From Roseovarius confluentis (GTDB taxonomy: Bacteria; Pseudomonadota; Alphaproteobacteria; Rhodobacterales; Rhodobacteraceae), in contig NZ_PPFE01000003.1 in NCBI RefSeq assembly GCF_002917925.1, positions 310,001 to 374,000 on the forward strand: DNA of 64,000 nt. Reading direction: 5' to 3'. Shown piece by piece: positions 60,630 through 64,000 of this stretch (position 1 is the stretch's first letter; every line of letters begins with the position of its first letter). Under the pieces are notes generated by a model. It was given only the letters and a program-made list of their open reading frames with translations. It ran no database searches and was not told where the DNA came from. The translations under genes and the position numbers were made by a program.

Positions 60630-62036
60630 TCAGGTCAGCAGGCGCCGCAGCGGCGGGATGCGGGAGATTACCAGCACGTCAAGCGCGATGACAGCGATCA
60701 GGGTCAGGCCCGCCAGCGGAAAGGCCAGCGACACCAGCAGCCCCACCAGCACCGCGCCGGACCAGAGCGGCATGTTGGACGGCATCGGCGGCGGGGCGAG
60801 GCGGGCGCTGCCTGACGGGCGGCGTTTCCACCACATGACCACCGCTGTGACGCAGAGCATCAGCACGGTCAGGCAGAAGGCGGTGTTGGCCAGAACGCTC
60901 CACAGGCCCAGCGTGCCCATGTGCAGCGCGATGCCGACGGCCATGGCCTTGCCCGCGAGCGAGTAATCCTCGTAGCGGATATCGGCGAGGATGCGGCCGG
61001 TGTAGCGGTCCACATGGGTGGTGCGGTCGGTCGTGGGGTTCACGTCATCGGTGTTCATCGAATCCCGTCCGAAGGTGTAGACGCCGGTTTTGCCCGAGGG
61101 CAGGTTCATCTGGTAGCGTCCGTCAAAGCCGATCCGGCGCGCGAGCGCATCCATGCTGTCGATATTGACCGGGGTGCCGGGGGCGAGGCCGTCGGTGCCG
61201 GCCATGCTGCCCGAGGCGGGCAGGGGTGTCAGTTCCAGCACCCAGGGCACATCGGCGCGACCGGCATTGAGGCTGGCATGTGTGGCGTCGGAGAGCGGGA
61301 CGTTGTCCCATTTCTCGGCAGGGAACTGGCTCCAGGCCTGGACCATTTTGGCGCCCCAGATGCCGGTCCAGGACAGGCCCGAAAGCAGGAAGAAGATCAG
61401 GATGATCGAGATCCAGAAGCCGGCGGCCCCATGCAGGGAGCGCCAGCCGGCGCGGCCACGGCCAAGCCGGGGCAACAGAGCCTCGCGCCAGGTGCCGCCG
61501 CCGCGAGGCCACCACATGTAAAGGCCGGTTGCGATCAGGACCATGCCGATGGAGGCGGCGATTTCCAGCATCCGGTCGCCGGTGACGCCGAGCCTGATGT
61601 CGCTGTGCAGGCTGTCGGCAAAGTCGTACCAGCCGCTGCGGCGCGGCCAGCTTTGGATGACCTGGGCGGTGTAGGGATCGACGGCGACCATCTGGGGGCC
61701 GGTGGCATCGTCGACGCGGAAGATGGCGGCGACATCGTCGGTGCGGGGCGCGATATAGGCGCGCAGTTCGCCCTCGGGGATGGCGGCGAGGGCGGCCTTG
61801 GCCTGATCGGAGACGGCGGTGGGTGCCTCCAACGCGGTGACGGGAATGCGTTCGCCATCGCGCCCGTCGAGGTGCGCGATCCAGAGCATCATCATGCCGG
61901 TGATGGCCAGAAGGGCGAAGAAGGGGATGACGTAAAGCCCGGCGTAAAAGTGCCAGCGCCACGCGGCGCGGTAGAGTTTCTGCGGATCATGCGCAGCGGT
62001 CTGGGCCGCGCCCATGGGGGTAGGGTCGGAAACCAT
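60630..62036 (-). CDS. PepSY-associated transmembrane protein (PiuB-like)
   Basis: A 468-residue inner-membrane protein with about four to five membrane segments. It begins LYRAAWRWHFYAGLYVIPFFALLA, the PepSY_TM signature, followed by PepSY-like extracytoplasmic loops (VDPYTAQVIQSW) and WRSLHGAAGFWISIILIFFL. Histidines near membrane edges suggest haem or metal contact. Such proteins are linked to siderophore or ferric-iron uptake and reduction. AAGGAG lies upstream of the start. It probably follows the DUF2946 gene in one transcript. Confidence 0.85.
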   Translation of the reverse strand: MVSDPTPMGAAQTAAHDPQKLYRAAWRWHFYAGLYVIPFFALLAITGMMMLWIAHLDGRDGERIPVTALEAPTAVSDQAKAALAAIPEGELRAYIAPRTDDVAAIFRVDDATGPQMVAVDPYTAQVIQSWPRRSGWYDFADSLHSDIRLGVTGDRMLEIAASIGMVLIATGLYMWWPRGGGTWREALLPRLGRGRAGWRSLHGAAGFWISIILIFFLLSGLSWTGIWGAKMVQAWSQFPAEKWDNVPLSDATHASLNAGRADVPWVLELTPLPASGSMAGTDGLAPGTPVNIDSMDALARRIGFDGRYQMNLPSGKTGVYTFGRDSMNTDDVNPTTDRTTHVDRYTGRILADIRYEDYSLAGKAMAVGIALHMGTLGLWSVLANTAFCLTVLMLCVTAVVMWWKRRPSGSARLAPPPMPSNMPLWSGAVLVGLLVSLAFPLAGLTLIAVIALDVLVISRIPPLRRLLT

Positions 62037-62080
62037 GAGGTTCTCCTTTGAAATGAAGCCGTTGGGTAAGTGCAGTCAGA

Positions 62081-62473
62081 TCAAAGGTATGCAGGCGGTG
62101 CGCGGGGTTGCGCCGGAGGGAAGCCGGGGCGCGGAAGCGGGGCTGCCGCGTGGATGCGAACCGCGTCGCGATGGGTGGCGCGGATTGTGCGCGCTGCGAC
62201 GATCGGGGCGATGACCGGATCGGCGGCTTTGGCATGTGTGACCCAGGGGCAGGGCACGTCCTGCGCCTCGACCGGGGTGCCGGTTTCATCGACCGTGATG
62301 CTGCGCTGGGCGTCGCCGGTACACAGCACGACGGTGATGCCGCCGGGCTGGAACTGGGGCATGGTGCCCGGCGCGAAGGACGAAAAGGCGGTGAAGACGG
62401 ACAGAAACGCCCAGAGCAGCATCAGGCCGATGCTGCGGGTCGCGCCGGAGCGGGGAGGGCGTTTCGTGGTCAT
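62081..62473 (-). CDS. DUF2946-like small protein
   Basis: A 130-residue protein with an N-terminal hydrophobic segment (GLMLLWAFLSVFTAFSSF) that may be a signal or membrane anchor. The extracytoplasmic part has VVLCTGDAQR and DVPCPWVTHAKA, matching the cysteine pattern of DUF2946 proteins. These often sit beside metal-uptake or copper-handling genes. The C-terminus is proline-rich. It lies 44 bp before the PepSY gene and 39 bp after the outer-membrane protein gene on the same strand. Function unknown; a metal-related role is inferred. Confidence 0.68.
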   Translation of the reverse strand: MTTKRPPRSGATRSIGLMLLWAFLSVFTAFSSFAPGTMPQFQPGGITVVLCTGDAQRSITVDETGTPVEAQDVPCPWVTHAKAADPVIAPIVAARTIRATHRDAVRIHAAAPLPRPGFPPAQPRAPPAYL

Positions 62474-62512
62474 GCAAGGTCAATAGCGCGCGCCAAGGGA
62501 GCGCGCCAGACC

Positions 62513-63193
62513 TCAGAAGCTGTAGCTGATGCCAAAATTGACCGCGTGGGTCAGCAGGTCGGTGCTGAGGCGGCCATCGGGCTGTCCGGGGTCGCCGTCG
62601 ATGGTGATGTCGTTCTCGGAATACGTCATCTGGTATTCGCCGAAGAGCGCCCAGCTTTCAGTGAAGTCGTACTTGATGCCGGCGATGCCGCGCACGGCGA
62701 TGCCGGTGTTTTCGTAGTCGTAGGTCCGGTTGGTCGCGCCAACGGCCAGCGCGTCCACATGCGGAACGGCCACACCGAGGCCGCCGCCGACATAGGGCGT
62801 GAAGCGGCCCTGGTTGAACGCGCCCGGCCAGCGTTTCATCACGTTGGCGGTAAAGATGTTGTGGCCGTCCGACAGCTCGAACCGGCTGAGGCCCACGGCG
62901 GCGGCGTCACCGGCGGGCATGTAGGCCTTGGTGTGTGTGCCCTCAAGCCCGAAGCCCCAGTTGGTGTCGGTCCAGTACATGACGCGGCCACCGTAGTAGA
63001 TGGGCGCATCGAAAGGCTTGCCTTCCCAGCCGATATTGCGGTTGAACGCAGCGCCACCGTTGGGCAGGACACCACTGGCGGAGCTTTCGGTCACGCCTTG
63101 CGCACCAAGATAGAAGCTGAGCTCGATCTCGGCGGCGGCGGGGCTGGCCATGGCGACGAGGGCGAACAGGGAAACACGAGCGGAATTCAGCAT
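62513..63193 (-). CDS. Outer-membrane beta-barrel protein
   Basis: A 226-residue protein with a Sec signal ending SPAAAEIE at about residue 22. The rest has alternating, glycine- and aromatic-rich strands (ELSFYLGAQGV, YYGGRVMYWTDTNWGFGLEG, FTPYVGGGLGVAVP) and ends in NFGISYSF with a terminal Phe, the classic beta-barrel closing signature. The start at 63193 gives a canonical signal peptide. An in-frame ATG 17 codons earlier has a better ribosome binding site (GAGGG), so the true N-terminus is uncertain. Confidence 0.8.
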   Translation of the reverse strand: MLNSARVSLFALVAMASPAAAEIELSFYLGAQGVTESSASGVLPNGGAAFNRNIGWEGKPFDAPIYYGGRVMYWTDTNWGFGLEGTHTKAYMPAGDAAAVGLSRFELSDGHNIFTANVMKRWPGAFNQGRFTPYVGGGLGVAVPHVDALAVGATNRTYDYENTGIAVRGIAGIKYDFTESWALFGEYQMTYSENDITIDGDPGQPDGRLSTDLLTHAVNFGISYSF

Positions 63194-63420
63194 GATACGG
63201 GCCTTTGAAACAGAAGGGCGGGTTGCAACCGTCCTTACACCCATGGGCAGACCCTCACAAGCGCGACAGATGAGCACCCTCTTCAAATGATTGGCATTGT
63301 GCACTGGACGCCTCAGGCAAGCTTGGATAAATACGCGCATGATCGCGGTTTGAGCGGAGTCGTCCGTCTGCCGCATACGGGGATTTGCCTAGAAGGCTCA
63401 GACAGATTGGAGATTGGCTC

Positions 63421-63999
63421 GTGTCCCACGCAGAAGACCACGAAGGTACACGCAGAGATTTCATCTACTACGCAACCGCAGGCGCGGGTGCCGTGGCGGT
63501 CGGGGCAGCGGTTTGGCCGCTTGTCAACCAGATGAACCCCTCTGCAGACGTCCAGGCGCTCAGTTCGATCCGTGTGGATGTATCCGGTGTCGACCAGGGC
63601 TCGCAACTGACGGTGAAATGGCTGGGCAAGCCGGTCTTCATCCGCCGCCGCACCGAGGCCGAGATCGAGGCCGCGCGCAGCGTGGATGTCTCGAGCCTGC
63701 CCGACCAGGTGGCGCGCAACGAGAACCTGCAGGGCGAGGCCGCGGCAACCGACGAGAACCGCGCGCTGGACGAGACCGGCGAATGGCTGGTTCAGATCGG
63801 CGTCTGCACGCACCTTGGCTGTGTGCCGCTGAGCAATGCCGGCGATTACGTGCTGGACAGTGGTGTGGGCGGCTGGTTCTGCCCCTGCCACGGGTCGCAC
63901 TACGACACGGCGGGCCGAATCCGCAAAGGCCCCGCGCCGGAGAACCTGCCGGTGCCGGTTGCAGAATTCGTCGACGAAACGACCGTTAAGCTGGGATAA
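63421..63999 (+). CDS. petA: Ubiquinol-cytochrome c reductase Rieske iron-sulfur subunit
   Basis: A 192-residue Rieske protein of the cytochrome bc1 complex. The N-terminal twin-arginine anchor is [20 protein letters not shown]. The 2Fe-2S ligands lie in CTHLGC (129-134) and CPCHGSHY (154-161). An insert at about 95-120 ([16 protein letters not shown]) is typical of Rhodobacter-type proteins. It starts with GTG at 63421; GGAGA lies about 10 bases upstream, and the protein aligns from [10 protein letters not shown]. The cytochrome b and c1 genes presumably follow beyond the right edge. Confidence 0.96.
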   Translation: MSHAEDHEGTRRDFIYYATAGAGAVAVGAAVWPLVNQMNPSADVQALSSIRVDVSGVDQGSQLTVKWLGKPVFIRRRTEAEIEAARSVDVSSLPDQVARNENLQGEAAATDENRALDETGEWLVQIGVCTHLGCVPLSNAGDYVLDSGVGGWFCPCHGSHYDTAGRIRKGPAPENLPVPVAEFVDETTVKLG

Positions 64000-64000
64000 G

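Noticed and set aside
1-64000. CRISPR arrays, phage or complete insertion sequences
   Set aside because: No regularly spaced repeats, cas genes, phage structural genes or transposases were recognised anywhere in the window.

Overview
The window is about 64 kb of gene-dense, GC-rich chromosome. It reads as an alphaproteobacterium of the Rhodobacterales/Roseobacter type. The main grounds are a taurine-pyruvate aminotransferase beside tauABC, a complete beta-hydroxyaspartate-cycle cluster, a Rieske protein of the Rhodobacter form, a bacterial voltage-gated sodium channel, a DUF5928/GT14 glycosyltransferase, and TRAP plus tripartite tricarboxylate transporters. All family names come from reading the translated sequence; no search was run.

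Layout. 1-6.9 kb: MoxR/DUF58, a DUF1285 protein, a 41-residue lipoprotein too short for routine gene callers, polA, a small zinc protein and an ABC ATPase. 6.9-14.6 kb: sodium channel, HIT protein, a divergent glycosyltransferase/sulfotransferase pair, adenosine kinase, endonuclease III divergent from an Ada-like methyltransferase, and an OmpA-type lipoprotein. 14.6-19.7 kb: taurine use (tpa divergent from tauABC, with a TauC carrying a large extra extracytoplasmic region). 19.8-27.9 kb: housekeeping and transport (antiporter, Lrp/LysE pair, XRE-cupin/GNAT, accA, ubiG-like, GntR, YgjP-type metallopeptidase, FYDLN acid protein). 27.97-28.86 kb: tRNA-Ala followed by about 0.8 kb without a recognisable gene. 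28.9-34.5 kb: a 1453-residue CheB-CheR-PAS-GAF-HWE kinase followed by two stand-alone receiver proteins. 34.8-35.8 kb: msrB-msrA.

35.9-56 kb is the metabolic core. It starts with a TRAP transporter carrying an extra small gene and a single-chain 2-oxoacid dehydrogenase E1. Next come the IclR regulator bhcR and bhcABCD, which together turn two glyoxylate (from glycolate) into one C4 compound. A second block follows: a class V aminotransferase with tctCBA, divergent from a fused GlcD/GlcF-like oxidase and a GntR regulator. The two control regions share the 10-mer TAATTTTGAA, so they may be co-regulated. 56.1-64 kb: tRNA-Lys, dapF-mtaB, a PaiB-like protein, a GST, an orphan RTX protein, an outer-membrane protein/DUF2946/PepSY group, and petA running off the right edge.

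Across the window, each of the three substrate-binding-protein genes (tauA, dctP, tctC) is followed immediately by a strong hairpin before its permease or ATPase genes. A short dispersed intergenic element (core CTTTTTCTTGCC..AAATACTC) occurs about five times. I see no CRISPR array, phage or intact insertion sequence. The most interesting material is the glyoxylate region with its control sites, the extended TauC, the small gene in the TRAP operon and the large CheB/CheR kinase.
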